Of a stretch of DNA of 37,572 bases, positions 15,128 to 24,111 are shown piece after piece. The notes below the pieces were generated by a model. The model was not told the DNA's origin, ran no database searches, and saw only the letters and a program-made list of their open reading frames with translations. Source of the stretch: Clostridiales bacterium (lineage in GTDB: Bacteria; Bacillota; Clostridia; Oscillospirales; CAG-382); assembly GCA_016286245.1 (NCBI GenBank), contig JAEESG010000004.1, positions 1 through 37,572 on the forward strand, in the 5' to 3' direction. Position numbers and translations under genes: made by a program. Each line of letters opens with the position of its first letter. Position 1 is the first letter of the stretch.

Positions 15128-15153
15128 TAAAAACCTGCCTTTCGGCAGGGTTG
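15128..15153 (-). terminator. Terminator of the lipoprotein gene
   Basis: On the minus strand CCTGCC-GAAA-GGCAGG is followed by TTTTTATTTT. It ends only a few bases upstream of promoter copy B. Confidence 0.8.
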
Positions 15154-15172
15154 TTATTTCAAATACGGATTT

Positions 15173-15865
15173 TCAATTTTCCCCGGCGGATTCGGTCTCG
15201 GCGGGCTCGGCAGATTCATCAACTTCATCAACAACCGCCGCTTCTCTTACTATGCAGTGATAAGTCTGATTTTCTATTCTTATCTGAACTTCAACGGGCG
15301 TATCCGTTTCGTCGGCAATAAATTTCGGCATTTCTGCAAAATAATAAATCTTTTCATTTGTTAATGGATCTATACTTTTCCAAGCTAAACTTTCAAAGCC
15401 GTCATCCAATATTCTCGAAAAACTTCCATATTTGTACTTATCATCATATATTGCTTTTACCATTGCTGCTTCATCGGGGCTTAAAGAAATAGTGGAAATG
15501 TTTTTGCAGTTCAAAATACAATATAAATAAGTTTTATCCGAATCATCTACTTGATAGTATGATGTTCCAAAGCTAAAAAGGCCCTCTTTTTTCGGTGAAT
15601 CGACTCTTTGAGAAAATTCAATATGCTCTATTGTTATTTCCCAGTCTTTCCCGGTAATCGTATCTCCGACGTTGACAACGTTTTCCAAAACACCCTCTCC
15701 CTCTGTTACCGAAGGGGTTGTCATGTTGTTTCTTTTTACGGTTTGCGTTGTTGTTGTGGTGGTGGTAGGAAAGCATCCTGTAAAGGCCAAACTGCAAATT
15801 GCAATTAATAATAAAATAATAATAGTTTTTCTGCCGCATTTAGGGCATTTTTTGTTAATAGCCAT
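15173..15865 (-). CDS. Putative lipoprotein with a DUF4352-like (Ig/telokin-like) domain
   Basis: The 230-residue product starts MAINKKCPKCGRKTIIILLL, then continues to a lipobox SLAFTGC at about residues 25-31, so it is probably lipid-anchored outside the cell. The pattern afterwards, a threonine run (seven Thr), a flexible linker, then NVGDTITGKDWEITIEHIEF and a beta-rich domain to about residue 205, resembles DUF4352-type extracellular domains; this was not tested by a profile search. The C-terminus is a low-complexity Glu/Ala/Ser tail. A CxxC pair before the hydrophobic segment looks like half a zinc ribbon, which is odd because signal cleavage would remove it. GAGAGG precedes the ATG. 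Confidence 0.7.
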   Translation of the reverse strand: MAINKKCPKCGRKTIIILLLIAICSLAFTGCFPTTTTTTTQTVKRNNMTTPSVTEGEGVLENVVNVGDTITGKDWEITIEHIEFSQRVDSPKKEGLFSFGTSYYQVDDSDKTYLYCILNCKNISTISLSPDEAAMVKAIYDDKYKYGSFSRILDDGFESLAWKSIDPLTNEKIYYFAEMPKFIADETDTPVEVQIRIENQTYHCIVREAAVVDEVDESAEPAETESAGEN

Positions 15866-15909
15866 AATAAAAACCTCTCTTTTGACAAATTTTTTAAAAT
15901 TATAATCTT

Positions 15910-15938
15910 ATTTTATACTACTTTATCCGATTTGTCAA
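15910..15938 (-). promoter_or_regulatory. Promoter of the lipoprotein gene
   Basis: TTGACA (15933-15938) and TAAAAT (15910-15915) on the minus strand are 17 bases apart, 45 bases before the start. It is divergent from the small RHH gene. Confidence 0.7.
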
Positions 15939-15983
15939 TATTTTGTCGTAATTTAGGCTATAATTATTTTGCGAGGTGATTTT

Positions 15984-16127
15984 ATGAGACCGCTTAAAGA
16001 AAAAATAAGCATTACCGTTGACGGCGACATTTTGCAAAAAATCAAGGAAAAAGCCGAAAATGACGACCGCTCGCTTTCACAATATATAAATCTTATATTA
16101 AAAGAGCACCTGAAAGAAAAAAAGTAA
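15984..16127 (+). CDS. Small ribbon-helix-helix (CopG/Arc-like) protein
   Basis: The ORF track misses this 47-residue frame because it is short. GAGGTG lies seven bases before the ATG, a TATAAT box is about 25 bases upstream, and a terminator follows at once. The sequence MRPLKEKISITVDGDILQKI... has the alternating beta strand (KISITVDGDI), a first helix, a turn (NDDRSLSQYIN) and a second helix (LILKEHLKEKK) of the Arc/CopG fold, which binds DNA as a dimer. Family members are antitoxins, plasmid copy regulators or local repressors. No toxin gene is next to it, and its target is unknown; the divergent lipoprotein promoter is the nearest candidate. Confidence 0.8.
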   Translation: MRPLKEKISITVDGDILQKIKEKAENDDRSLSQYINLILKEHLKEKK

Positions 16128-16161
16128 CCGCCGAACAGTTTTTACTGTCGGCGGATTTTTT
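16128..16161. terminator. Terminator between the RHH gene and spoIVA
   Basis: CCGCCG-(A)-ACAGT pairs with ACTGT-CGGCGG around TTTT and is followed by ATTTTTT. It starts directly after the RHH stop and six bases past the convergent spoIVA stop, so it probably serves both. Confidence 0.8.
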
Positions 16162-16167
16162 ATTTTC

Positions 16168-17646
16168 TCAAAGCAATATACAAATAAGTCCGTTTGAGCC
16201 CTCGTTTATGATTTTCTGCAAGGTGCTTGTGAGTTTCATTCTCGCGTCATACGGCATATGCGCAAGTTTAGCGTTAAGGCCTTCGTTTACGAGTTCATGG
16301 AGCGATTTTCCGAAAATATTCGATTCCCATATACTTGCGGGGTTTTCCTCAAATTCTTTAAGCAGGAATTTTACTATATCCTCCGACTGTTTTTCGCTTC
16401 CGACTATCGGGCTTACTTCGGTTTGTATATCCGCCCTTATCATATGTATCGACGGCGCGGACGCGCGCAGTTTTACTCCGTAGCCGCCCGGCTGTTTTAC
16501 GATTTCCGGCTCCTCGAGCTTCAAATCCTCCACCGACGGCGTTACGATTCCGTATCCCGTCTCGTTTACCTGTTTCATTGCCGACGAGAACTTATCGTAT
16601 TCCTTTTTCATTTCCGCAAGCTCGCTCATTACGTAAAGAAGCGACTCTTCGCCGTCAATTTCAAATCCCGTCTTATCCGAAAGTATCTTATAGAACGATT
16701 CATCCGGCACGTCGATTTTAAGCGTCGCCTTTCCGCACGACAAATCTATTTCCTCAAGCTCGACGGACGCGTTATACTCGTCTTCAGTGAGGTCGTCGAA
16801 ATTTTTCTTCACTTCGCCGACTTTACTTATATTTTCCGCCCTCTTCAATATATCATCGAATATCTTCTTTTTGAGCGGGTGCTCGTCTTCTAGCGAATTC
16901 ATCCATTCGGGAAGTGCAAATCTGAGTTCCTTTACGGGAAATTCCAGAAGCACGAGTTCAAGTATATTCTTTATATCCTTTTCGTCGAGTTCAACGCAGC
17001 TTACGAGTGCGACGGGGACGTCGAATTTCTCCTCAAGTTCAAGTGCCGCGTCTATCGCGCTTTTTTCGTTGGGAAGTGCGGAATTGAGCACTATTACGAA
17101 CGGTTTATTCTGCGCTTTGAGTTCGTTTATGGCCCTCGTTTCCGCCTCGATATAGTTTTCCCTCGGTATTTCGCCTATACTGCCGTCGGTTGTAACGAGT
17201 ATTCCTATTGTGGAGTGTTCGTTTATGACCTTTTTTGTGCCTATTTCCGCCGCTTTTTCGAACGGCACCGGCTCGTCTGACCACGGAGTCATGACCATTC
17301 GCGGTTTATCGTCCTCTATATGCCCCATGGCGCCGGGCACCATATATCCGACGCAGTCTATCATCTTTACCTTGAAGGTTGCGTTATCTGCCAGATGAAG
17401 CTCAACCGCGTCGTTCGGAATGAATTTCGGTTCCGTCGTCATTACCGTCTTTCCGGCGGCGCTCTGCGGAAGTTCGTCTCTTGCCCTGTCTCTGTTGTTT
17501 TCATCTGTAATATTCGGAAGCACGAGTGTATCCATAAACTTCTTTATAAACGTTGATTTTCCCGTCCTTACGGGCCCTACGACGCCTATATAAATATCTC
17601 CGCCCGTTCTTTCGGCAATATCTTGATACAGCTTTGTATGAGTCAT
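16168..17646 (-). CDS. spoIVA: Stage IV sporulation protein A (SpoIVA)
   Basis: SpoIVA is a cytoskeletal ATPase made in the mother cell; it polymerises on the forespore surface and forms the base of the spore coat. The 492-residue length and whole sequence pattern match the family. The P-loop GPVRTGKST is at residues 24-32 and the N-terminal GTPase-like domain continues with MIDCVGYMVPGA. The hydrophobic end GSNGLICILL is characteristic and needed for membrane targeting through SpoVM in B. subtilis (established there). This gene is the strongest sign that the organism makes endospores. The ATG follows GGGAGGATAT. It stands alone between two terminators; sigma-E control is expected from family knowledge. 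Confidence 0.97.
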   Translation of the reverse strand: MTHTKLYQDIAERTGGDIYIGVVGPVRTGKSTFIKKFMDTLVLPNITDENNRDRARDELPQSAAGKTVMTTEPKFIPNDAVELHLADNATFKVKMIDCVGYMVPGAMGHIEDDKPRMVMTPWSDEPVPFEKAAEIGTKKVINEHSTIGILVTTDGSIGEIPRENYIEAETRAINELKAQNKPFVIVLNSALPNEKSAIDAALELEEKFDVPVALVSCVELDEKDIKNILELVLLEFPVKELRFALPEWMNSLEDEHPLKKKIFDDILKRAENISKVGEVKKNFDDLTEDEYNASVELEEIDLSCGKATLKIDVPDESFYKILSDKTGFEIDGEESLLYVMSELAEMKKEYDKFSSAMKQVNETGYGIVTPSVEDLKLEEPEIVKQPGGYGVKLRASAPSIHMIRADIQTEVSPIVGSEKQSEDIVKFLLKEFEENPASIWESNIFGKSLHELVNEGLNAKLAHMPYDARMKLTSTLQKIINEGSNGLICILL

Positions 17647-17664
17647 AAAATATCCTCCCGGTCC

Positions 17665-17695
17665 TTATTATGAATCGTTTCTTTGTATCAATATA
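17665..17695 (-). promoter_or_regulatory. Weak sigma-E-like promoter candidate for spoIVA
   Basis: On the minus strand CATAATAA lies about 20 bases before the start with an ATATATT block upstream. The spacing (about 19 bases from ATA) is longer than the usual 16-18, so this is tentative. No TTGACA/TATAAT pair is present, consistent with a sporulation sigma factor. Confidence 0.25.
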
Positions 17696-17730
17696 TTTTG
17701 CCCTCTCCCGATTTATTCCTTTTTTGCGCA

Positions 17731-17763
17731 AAAAAAGACACGGATTTTTTCCGTGTCTTTTTT
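17731..17763 (-). terminator. Terminator of the S10-spc-alpha operon
   Basis: AAAAGACACGGA and its complement TCCGTGTCTTTT form a strong stem with A and T runs on either side, 12 bases past the rplQ stop. It separates rplQ from spoIVA. Confidence 0.88.
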
Positions 17764-17775
17764 ATCTTTATTTTA

Positions 17776-18120
17776 TTACTTTACGAGCTCGATTATCGCC
17801 ATTTCGGCGCCGTCTCCGCGTCTCGGGCCTATTTTGAGCACTCTCGTATAGCCGCCGTTTCTGTCAGCATATGACGGTGCTATTTCATTGAAGAGTTTTA
17901 CTACGACTCCTTCTTTTGTTATAAACGAAAGGGCCTGTCTCTTTGCCGCAAGCGTGTTCTTTTTGCCTAAAGTAATCATTTTATCGGTAAGCGAGCGCAC
18001 TTCCTTTGCTCTGTACACCGTCGTTTCGAGTCTGCCGTTTTCAAGCAGGTACGTAACAAGGCCTCTGAGCATCGACATTCTTATGTCGGTAGGACGTCCG
18101 AGCTTTCTTGTTCCTGGCAT
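17776..18120 (-). CDS. rplQ: 50S ribosomal protein bL17
   Basis: This is the last gene of the operon. bL17 binds 23S rRNA near the tunnel exit side of the large subunit. The 114-residue product opens with [20 protein letters not shown], the family signature, and ends [11 protein letters not shown]. Length is normal. It follows rpoA by 62 bases, the usual order in bacteria. Confidence 0.97.
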   Translation of the reverse strand: MPGTRKLGRPTDIRMSMLRGLVTYLLENGRLETTVYRAKEVRSLTDKMITLGKKNTLAAKRQALSFITKEGVVVKLFNEIAPSYADRNGGYTRVLKIGPRRGDGAEMAIIELVK

Positions 18121-18182
18121 TTTTACTCCTCCTTTTTGAGTAGATTACACCGATTTTGCATTATCGGTAAAACAGTATTGGT

Positions 18183-19136
18183 TCAGTCTTCATCCTTTTT
18201 AAGCGCAAGTCCGAGCGAATGAAGCTTCTGGATTACTTCCTCCATCGACTTCTTTCCGAGGTTTCTTACCTTTCCGAGCTCTTCCTCCGTCTTATTTACA
18301 AGGTCTTCGACTGTATCTATGCCGGCGCGCTTCAAGCAGTTGAATGAACGCACTGACATGTCAAGCTCCTCAATAGTCATCTCCAACACTTTTTCTTTTA
18401 CCGTCTCGTGTCTGTCAATCAATATTTCGGTTTTCTTTGCGTCATCTGACAAGTCTATGAACAGACTGAGATGCTCATTGAGAATCTTGGCAGCTAAAGA
18501 TATAGCTTCTTTTGCCGAAATTGTTCCGTCCGTAAGAACTTCAAGCGTGAGTTTATCGTAGTCGGTCATGTTTCCCACACGCGTATTTTCTACCGTGTAA
18601 TTTACCTTATATACCGGCGTATATATGGAATCCACGCAGATCAGCCCTATCGGCGGGTTCTGAAGCAGCGTCTTATTCTTTTCGCCCGATACGTAGCCTC
18701 TTCCGTGTCCGAAGGTGAGCTCCATTTTAAGAGATCCGCCTTTTTCCACGTACGCTATATGCTGGTCCTTATTCAATATTTCAATATCGCCGTCGCATTT
18801 GATGTCTCCCGCCGTTACTTCGCCCTCTTCGGTCGCTTCAAGATATACCGTTTTGGGTGCGTCGGTGTGAAGTTTCGCCGTAATGCCCTTGATATTGAGT
18901 ATTATCTCGGGAACGTCTTCTTTTACATTGGGGATTATTGAGATTTCGTGCAACACTCCGTCTATCTTTACGCTTGTCGCCGCTACGCCCGGAAGTGAGC
19001 TGAGCAATACTCTGCGAAGTGAATTTCCGAGTGTTGTGCCATATCCTCTTTCCAACGGTTCGATGACGAATTTGCCGTATGAGCCGTCAGATTTTAATTC
19101 TACTGTTGTTATATTTGGTCTTTCTATTTCTATCAT
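18183..19136 (-). CDS. rpoA: DNA-directed RNA polymerase subunit alpha
   Basis: The alpha dimer nucleates RNA polymerase assembly and its C-terminal domain contacts UP elements and activators. The 317-residue product has the N-terminal dimerisation domain (about 1-230; [20 protein letters not shown] is the classic first motif) and a C-terminal helix-hairpin-helix domain (about 250-310; [20 protein letters not shown] and [12 protein letters not shown]). No domain is missing. It lies between rpsD and rplQ, as in other Firmicutes. Confidence 0.98.
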   Translation of the reverse strand: MIEIERPNITTVELKSDGSYGKFVIEPLERGYGTTLGNSLRRVLLSSLPGVAATSVKIDGVLHEISIIPNVKEDVPEIILNIKGITAKLHTDAPKTVYLEATEEGEVTAGDIKCDGDIEILNKDQHIAYVEKGGSLKMELTFGHGRGYVSGEKNKTLLQNPPIGLICVDSIYTPVYKVNYTVENTRVGNMTDYDKLTLEVLTDGTISAKEAISLAAKILNEHLSLFIDLSDDAKKTEILIDRHETVKEKVLEMTIEELDMSVRSFNCLKRAGIDTVEDLVNKTEEELGKVRNLGKKSMEEVIQKLHSLGLALKKDED

Positions 19137-19186
19137 TGCCTGAAACCTCCCCTTTTTTATAACTTTTTTCCTTTTCGTTCAAAAGG

Positions 19187-19819
19187 TTACGAATTCTTTG
19201 AGTACAACTCAACGATGAAGTGTTCTTCAAACGGGAAGTCGATATCCTCTCTTGTCGGAAGCTTTGTTACCGTTGCGGTTACGTTCTGCTTATCGACATC
19301 AATCCATGCGGGGAACGTGCGGTTATCGAGGTTCTCAACAAGCGACTTTATCTTTTCGGATTTCTTGCTGGATTCCTTTACCGATATTACGTCTCCGGCT
19401 TTTACTATTATCGAAGGTATATCTGCCTTTTTGCCATTGATGAGGAAATGTCCGTGAGTTACAAGCTGTCTTGCGTCTCTTCTGCTTTCTCCCATACCCA
19501 TTCTGAATACTACGTTGTCAAATCTGCGTTCTATAAGCGTCAGAAGATTTTCGCCCGTCATTCCTTCTTTTGCGTCTGCTATCTTGAAGTAATTTCTGAA
19601 CTGTCTTTCGGATATTCCGTAGTATCTCTTTGCCTTCTGCGATTCACGCAGCTGACGTGCATATTCGCTGTTCTTCTTACGTGCCGCGCCGTGCTGTCCG
19701 GGTGCTCCCGTACGTCTGTTTATAGCGCACTTCTCCGTATAGCAGCGTTCGCCCTTTGCAAACAGTTTTACGCCTTCTCTGCGGCACAGTCTGCATGCAG
19801 GACCTGTATATTTTGCCAT
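19187..19819 (-). CDS. rpsD: 30S ribosomal protein uS4, zinc-type
   Basis: uS4 starts 30S assembly by binding the 5' domain of 16S rRNA and helps decoding accuracy. The 210-residue product carries Cys9, Cys12, Cys26 and Cys31 (CxxC-x13-CxxxxC), so it is the zinc-binding form rather than the Cys-less paralogue. The S4 RNA-binding domain lies at about 100-165 ([20 protein letters not shown]). uS4 is the translational repressor of the alpha operon in E. coli; whether that holds here is unknown. In Firmicutes such as B. subtilis rpsD lies elsewhere, so its place inside the operon is a Clostridia-type arrangement. Confidence 0.97.
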   Translation of the reverse strand: MAKYTGPACRLCRREGVKLFAKGERCYTEKCAINRRTGAPGQHGAARKKNSEYARQLRESQKAKRYYGISERQFRNYFKIADAKEGMTGENLLTLIERRFDNVVFRMGMGESRRDARQLVTHGHFLINGKKADIPSIIVKAGDVISVKESSKKSEKIKSLVENLDNRTFPAWIDVDKQNVTATVTKLPTREDIDFPFEEHFIVELYSKNS

Positions 19820-19852
19820 GAGTTTTTCTCCTCCTTGTTTTTTTCTTTCGGA

Positions 19853-20254
19853 TTATACGCGTCTTCTCTTGGGAGGACGGCATCCGTTATGCGGAATAGG
19901 TGTTACGTCTTTTATCGATACGATTTCAAGACCTGCTGTCTGAAGCGCTCTGATCGCGGATTCTCTTCCCTGACCGGGACCCTTTACGAATACTTCGACA
20001 GTTTTAAGTCCGTGTTCCATTGCCGCTTTTGCTGCCGTTTCGGCTGCCGTCTGTGCGGCGTACGGCGTAGATTTTCTCGAGCCTCTGAAGCCCATTTCTC
20101 CGGCTGAAGCCCACGAAATCGTATTTCCGTTGGTATCGCTTATCGTTACTATCGTATTATTGAAAGATGAACGGATATGCGCCGAGCCCTTTTCTATATT
20201 CTTACGTTCACGGCGTTTTCTCGTTGTCGTCTTTTTTGCTGCAACCTTTGCCAT
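19853..20254 (-). CDS. rpsK: 30S ribosomal protein uS11
   Basis: uS11 is in the platform of the small subunit near the E site and the mRNA exit. The 133-residue product shows [20 protein letters not shown] in the middle and the conserved end [12 protein letters not shown]. It lies between rpsM and rpsD, with a short gap on each side. Confidence 0.97.
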   Translation of the reverse strand: MAKVAAKKTTTRKRRERKNIEKGSAHIRSSFNNTIVTISDTNGNTISWASAGEMGFRGSRKSTPYAAQTAAETAAKAAMEHGLKTVEVFVKGPGQGRESAIRALQTAGLEIVSIKDVTPIPHNGCRPPKRRRV

Positions 20255-20314
20255 ATTTTAGTTTTCCACTCCTTCCTTTGCGGTCGTGATACGTTCACTC
20301 CGCAACAAAGTCAA

Positions 20315-20683
20315 TTATTTCTTCTTATTTGCTATTGTCTTTGCGGGACCTTTACGCGTTCTCGCGTTTGTCTTCGATCTCTGTCCTCTTACGGGAAGTC
20401 CTTTACGATGTCTGGTTCCTCTGTAAGAATCGATTTCAACAAGACGCTTTATGTTCATTGCTACTTCTCTTCTGAGGTCGCCTTCTACCATATATTCATG
20501 TTCGATGGCTTCACGGAGTTTTGCAACGTCTTCTTCCGTCAGATCCTTTACTCTTGTATCGGGGTTTACACCCGTTTTAGCAAGTATTTTATTAGAACTT
20601 GTACGGCCTATTCCGAATATATAAGTGAGTCCGATTTCAACTCTCTTTTCTCTCGGAAGGTCTACACCTGCGATACGTGCCAT
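20315..20683 (-). CDS. rpsM: 30S ribosomal protein uS13
   Basis: uS13 sits in the 30S head and makes contacts to the large subunit and the P-site tRNA. The 122-residue product starts [26 protein letters not shown] and has the basic C-terminal tail [20 protein letters not shown], both family hallmarks. It is followed by rpsK. Confidence 0.97.
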   Translation of the reverse strand: MARIAGVDLPREKRVEIGLTYIFGIGRTSSNKILAKTGVNPDTRVKDLTEEDVAKLREAIEHEYMVEGDLRREVAMNIKRLVEIDSYRGTRHRKGLPVRGQRSKTNARTRKGPAKTIANKKK

Positions 20684-20731
20684 TCTTTTTTTACACCTCG
20701 TTTTCTCGTCTTTCGACGTTTTTGCCTTTTA

Positions 20732-20845
20732 TCAGCCCTGTCTCTGCTTATGCTTCGGATTCTCGCAGATAACCATTACGACTCCGTGTCTCTTGATTAT
20801 CTTGCATTTTTCGCATATTTTCTTTACCGAAGGTTTAACTTTCAT
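20732..20845 (-). CDS. rpmJ: 50S ribosomal protein bL36, zinc-type
   Basis: Too short for the ORF track. The 37-residue frame reads [20 protein letters not shown]... and ends KHKQRQG. Cys11, Cys14, Cys27 and His32 form the zinc-binding set of the C+ type. AGGAGG lies eight bases before the ATG. It lies between infA and rpsM, the standard place. Confidence 0.96.
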   Translation of the reverse strand: MKVKPSVKKICEKCKIIKRHGVVMVICENPKHKQRQG

Positions 20846-20881
20846 CTTAAAATCCTCCTGTTTAGAGCTTTTCGCATGCGC

Positions 20882-21106
20882 TTATTTTGCTCTCCATGTA
20901 ATTCTTCCTTTTGTAAGGTCATAACTCGAAACTTCGACCGTTACCTTATCGCCCGGAAGAATTTTTATAAAATTCATTCTGAGTTTTCCCGATATATGCG
21001 CCGTTACGACGTGTTCGTTCGGGAGCTTTACCAAGAAGGTCGCGTTCGGAAGCGCTTCCGTTACGACTCCTTCAAATTCAATTACATCGTCTTTCGACAA
21101 GTTCAT
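20882..21106 (-). CDS. infA: Translation initiation factor IF-1
   Basis: IF-1 occupies the A site of the 30S subunit during initiation. The 74-residue product is one OB-fold: [20 protein letters not shown], then [20 protein letters not shown] and [12 protein letters not shown] at the end. Its ATG overlaps the stop of the upstream KOW gene (ATGA, four bases), showing translational coupling. Confidence 0.97.
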   Translation of the reverse strand: MNLSKDDVIEFEGVVTEALPNATFLVKLPNEHVVTAHISGKLRMNFIKILPGDKVTVEVSSYDLTKGRITWRAK

Positions 21107-21411
21107 CCCTCCGTCTTCATGTATTTTTCGAGCAACTGAATTATTTGTCCGTCATCTACGTTGTTTACTGTCTCTTTTCCTATTATTTCAAGGTGAAAAA
21201 CGCTTTTTTTCTTTGCGTTTTCGACTTTTCTGTCCGTTCCGTTTGCGATTTTTGCGAAAACCTTTCCTTTTCCGTCGGTTTGCGTGTCAATCACTGCGTA
21301 AACTCTGCCGCGGCTTCTGCCGCTGCGCGAACGCACGACGCTTCCCGGACATATTTCGGCATACGTATTATTTACGGGCCTTTTCAATTTCCTTTTTTTA
21401 TCAAAACTCAT
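21103..21411 (-). CDS. KOW-domain RNA-binding protein
   Basis: The 102-residue product has a KOW-type segment at about residues 22-45 ([20 protein letters not shown]) within a basic protein and a short acidic/helical end. Such proteins, related to eukaryotic/archaeal L14e-like KOW proteins, are found at this place in many Clostridia; the role is not established and is probably in ribosome assembly or as an extra ribosomal protein. It overlaps map by four bases upstream and infA by four bases downstream, so its translation is tightly tied to both. Confidence 0.88.
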   Translation of the reverse strand: MSFDKKRKLKRPVNNTYAEICPGSVVRSRSGRSRGRVYAVIDTQTDGKGKVFAKIANGTDRKVENAKKKSVFHLEIIGKETVNNVDDGQIIQLLEKYMKTEG

Positions 21412-22154
21412 ACGGCAGTCAGAATTTCGGCTCCGTTTGCCGTTATCAAAACAGAATTTTCATAATGCGCCGACAATTTTCCGTCCGCGGTTACCACGGT
21501 CCAGTCGTTATCGAGCACGTAAACGGCGTCTTTTCCGTAATTGACCATAGGTTCTACCGCAATCGTCATTCCCTCGTACAGTCTCGTGCCGCGTCCGGCC
21601 TTTCCGTAGTTCGGAACTTCGGGGTCTTCGTGGAGTTCTGCACCCACTCCGTGTCCGACAAATTCCTTTACCACCGTAAAGCCCGCGTCTTCAACGTGTT
21701 TCTGTATCGCGTATGAAATATCACCGAGTCTGTTTTCGGGCGCTGCGTATTTTATGCCTTCAAAAAAGCTCTCTCTGGTTATTCTTTCCAGACGCTTTGC
21801 CTCGTCTGACACGTTTCCGCAGAAAAACGTCCTTGCGGCGTCGCCGTGATAGCCTTTATATCTTGCTCCTACGTCAACTTTCACTATATCTCCGTCAAGA
21901 AGTATTCTCTTTCCGGGGATTCCGTGAATTACCTCGTCGTTTACGCTTATGCACGCGCTTGCAGGAAAACCGTTATAGTGCAGAAACGACGGAATCGCGT
22001 CGTGAGCCGTGATAACCTTATGAATCTCTGCGTCTATATGCTGCAGCGACACTCCCGGTTTTACGAGTTCCTTTGCGGTTTCCAGCGCCAGCGCCGTTAT
22101 TTTTCCCGCCTCGCGCATAAGTTCTATTTCTTTGTCATTTTTGATTTTGATCAT
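21408..22154 (-). CDS. map: Methionine aminopeptidase, type I
   Basis: The enzyme removes the initiator methionine from new proteins. The 248-residue product has all five metal ligands of the pita-bread fold: Asp94, Asp105, His168, Glu201 and Glu232, in the contexts VKVDVG, GDAART, GHGVG, AVEPM and HYENSV. His77 is the substrate-contacting histidine. It lacks the N-terminal zinc/SH3 extension of some homologues. It lies four bases after adk, as in other Firmicutes. Confidence 0.97.
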   Translation of the reverse strand: MIKIKNDKEIELMREAGKITALALETAKELVKPGVSLQHIDAEIHKVITAHDAIPSFLHYNGFPASACISVNDEVIHGIPGKRILLDGDIVKVDVGARYKGYHGDAARTFFCGNVSDEAKRLERITRESFFEGIKYAAPENRLGDISYAIQKHVEDAGFTVVKEFVGHGVGAELHEDPEVPNYGKAGRGTRLYEGMTIAVEPMVNYGKDAVYVLDNDWTVVTADGKLSAHYENSVLITANGAEILTAV

Positions 22155-22158
22155 TTAT

Positions 22159-22797
22159 TCAGTCCTCGATTCCGAGTGCCTGTGCAGTAAGTCTTGTCGT
22201 ATCGGCCAGTTTTTCCTGTCCGATTACCGTCTTCAGCACGCCTTTTTCTTCATAAAAGGCTTTAAGCGGCTCGGTTTCGCTATGATAGACCGCAAGTCTG
22301 TTCTTTACGATTTCCGGATCGTCGTCCTTACGTATTGTAAGCTGCGCTCCGCAATTATCGCAAATTCCTTCGGTCTTGGGGGGATTGTAATCGATATGAT
22401 AGGTTGCGCCGCACTTTGCGCAGGTTCTTCTGCCGCTCATGCGTCTTACTATCGTTTCGTCGGGCACCTCGATATTGAGAACGACGTCTATTTTTACGCC
22501 CATATCTTCAAGCGCCTGCGCCTGAGGAATGGTTCTCGGAAATCCGTCGAGGATAAATCCGTTATTGCAGTCGTCTTTATCGAGTCTGTCCTTTATGATT
22601 CCTATGACAACCTCGTCGGGAAGGAGTAAACCTGCGTCAATGTAGCTTTTCGCCGATTTTCCCATTTCCGTTTCGTTTTTTATCGCTTCGCGGATCATAT
22701 TTCCCGTCGAAATTGTCGGAATATTCAGTTTTTTGCTTACTGTTTCTGCCTGTGTTCCTTTACCGGCGCCCGGGGAACCGAAAAATATTATTTTCAT
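22159..22797 (-). CDS. adk: Adenylate kinase, zinc-lid type
   Basis: The enzyme interconverts ATP + AMP and 2 ADP. The 212-residue product has the P-loop [10 protein letters not shown] (7-16), the AMP-binding [10 protein letters not shown] (84-93) and a long lid (about 120-160). Four cysteines in the lid (126, 129, 146, 149) form a structural zinc site, typical of Gram-positive long-form Adk. It sits between secY and map. Confidence 0.97.
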   Translation of the reverse strand: MKIIFFGSPGAGKGTQAETVSKKLNIPTISTGNMIREAIKNETEMGKSAKSYIDAGLLLPDEVVIGIIKDRLDKDDCNNGFILDGFPRTIPQAQALEDMGVKIDVVLNIEVPDETIVRRMSGRRTCAKCGATYHIDYNPPKTEGICDNCGAQLTIRKDDDPEIVKNRLAVYHSETEPLKAFYEEKGVLKTVIGQEKLADTTRLTAQALGIED

Positions 22798-22835
22798 AAT
22801 AACTGCTCCTCTTTTTTCTGCGAAACACCAAAGGA

Positions 22836-24110
22836 TTATTCAAGGAATCCCTTATAATGACGAAGCGTCATCTGTGCTTCAATTTCCTGTACCGTTTCAA
22901 GAACAACGCTTACAAGAATGAGAAGTGAAGAACCTCCGAATGCAAGTCCCGAAAGTTTTGTGCTTATCATTCCGAGTATAAGCGGAAGTGTTGCGATTAT
23001 TCCAAGGAATATCGCGCCGATAAGGGTGATTCTTCCGAGAATTTTGGATATATAATCCACCGTCGGTTTGCCGGGACGGATACCCGTTATGAATCCGCCG
23101 TTTTTCTTTAAGTTATTTGCCACTTCCACGGGGTTGAAGGATATTGCAAGATAAAAATACGCAAACGCTATAATCAATACGAAGTAAATTACCATATAAA
23201 GCGGTGATTTCATCGAGAATATATTGACTATATTGTACCACAGTCCGCTTGTTTCTTTAGGCGGGAATATCGACGCTATCGTCGTCGGTATTGCGGCAAG
23301 CGAGCTTGCGAAGATTATCGGCATAACGCCCGACATATTGAGCTTCATGGGAAGGTACGTGCTCTGTCCGCCGTATACCTTTCTTCCCACCTGGCGCTTT
23401 GCATACTGTACGGCAAGTCTGCGTTCCGCTTCCGTTACGTGTACTATCAGAAGTACCATGCACAGCGTTATTACTATGAAGAGCAGGAATATCGGAAGTC
23501 CGTTGTTCCATGCCGTCGTTACCATGGTCGGGAACGATGCCGCGATGTTTACGAACAGTATGATGGATATTCCGTTTCCTATACCGAATTCGTTTATCTT
23601 TTCGGCCAGCCACATGATTATTGCGGCGCCCGCGCAGTAACACGAGATGATGACTATTTTGTCAAACAGCGTGTCGTGTCCGGGGATTATCCAGCCGAGC
23701 GCGTTTATATACGCGCAATATCCTATACTTGTCAGAAGCGCGAGTCCCACAGTTGCAAGTCTCGTTATCTGAGTCAGTTTCTTTCTTCCTTCTTCTCCTT
23801 CTTTTGACAATCTCTCGAGTGCGGGGATTGCTATGGTGAGAAGCTGGATTACGATTGATGCCGTGATATAAGGTGAAATGGAAAGTGCAAATAAAGTGGC
23901 TTTAGAAAAAGTTTCACCCGAGATTATATCAAAATACTGAAACAATCCCTGAAGTCCGCTTGCGTTTACGCCTGACTGTGCAAGTCCCGCATATACGAAC
24001 GGTACCGGGATAACCGAGCCGATTCTGAAAAGTACCACTATAAACAGCGTGAACAGCAGTCTTCTTCTCAACTCGGGGATTTTCCAAGCGTTCTTAATTG
24101 TCTGCAGCAC
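22836..24110 (-). CDS. secY: Protein translocase subunit SecY
   Basis: SecY is the channel of the general secretion and membrane-insertion pathway. The 424-residue product has ten membrane segments and the plug/early motif [11 protein letters not shown] near residues 30-40. Later conserved stretches include [11 protein letters not shown] and the cytoplasmic loop [20 protein letters not shown], which docks the ribosome and SecA. It is placed between rplO and adk, the standard spc-operon position. Length is normal and intact. Confidence 0.97.
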   Translation of the reverse strand: MLQTIKNAWKIPELRRRLLFTLFIVVLFRIGSVIPVPFVYAGLAQSGVNASGLQGLFQYFDIISGETFSKATLFALSISPYITASIVIQLLTIAIPALERLSKEGEEGRKKLTQITRLATVGLALLTSIGYCAYINALGWIIPGHDTLFDKIVIISCYCAGAAIIMWLAEKINEFGIGNGISIILFVNIAASFPTMVTTAWNNGLPIFLLFIVITLCMVLLIVHVTEAERRLAVQYAKRQVGRKVYGGQSTYLPMKLNMSGVMPIIFASSLAAIPTTIASIFPPKETSGLWYNIVNIFSMKSPLYMVIYFVLIIAFAYFYLAISFNPVEVANNLKKNGGFITGIRPGKPTVDYISKILGRITLIGAIFLGIIATLPLILGMISTKLSGLAFGGSSLLILVSVVLETVQEIEAQMTLRHYKGFLE

Positions 24111-24111
24111 C

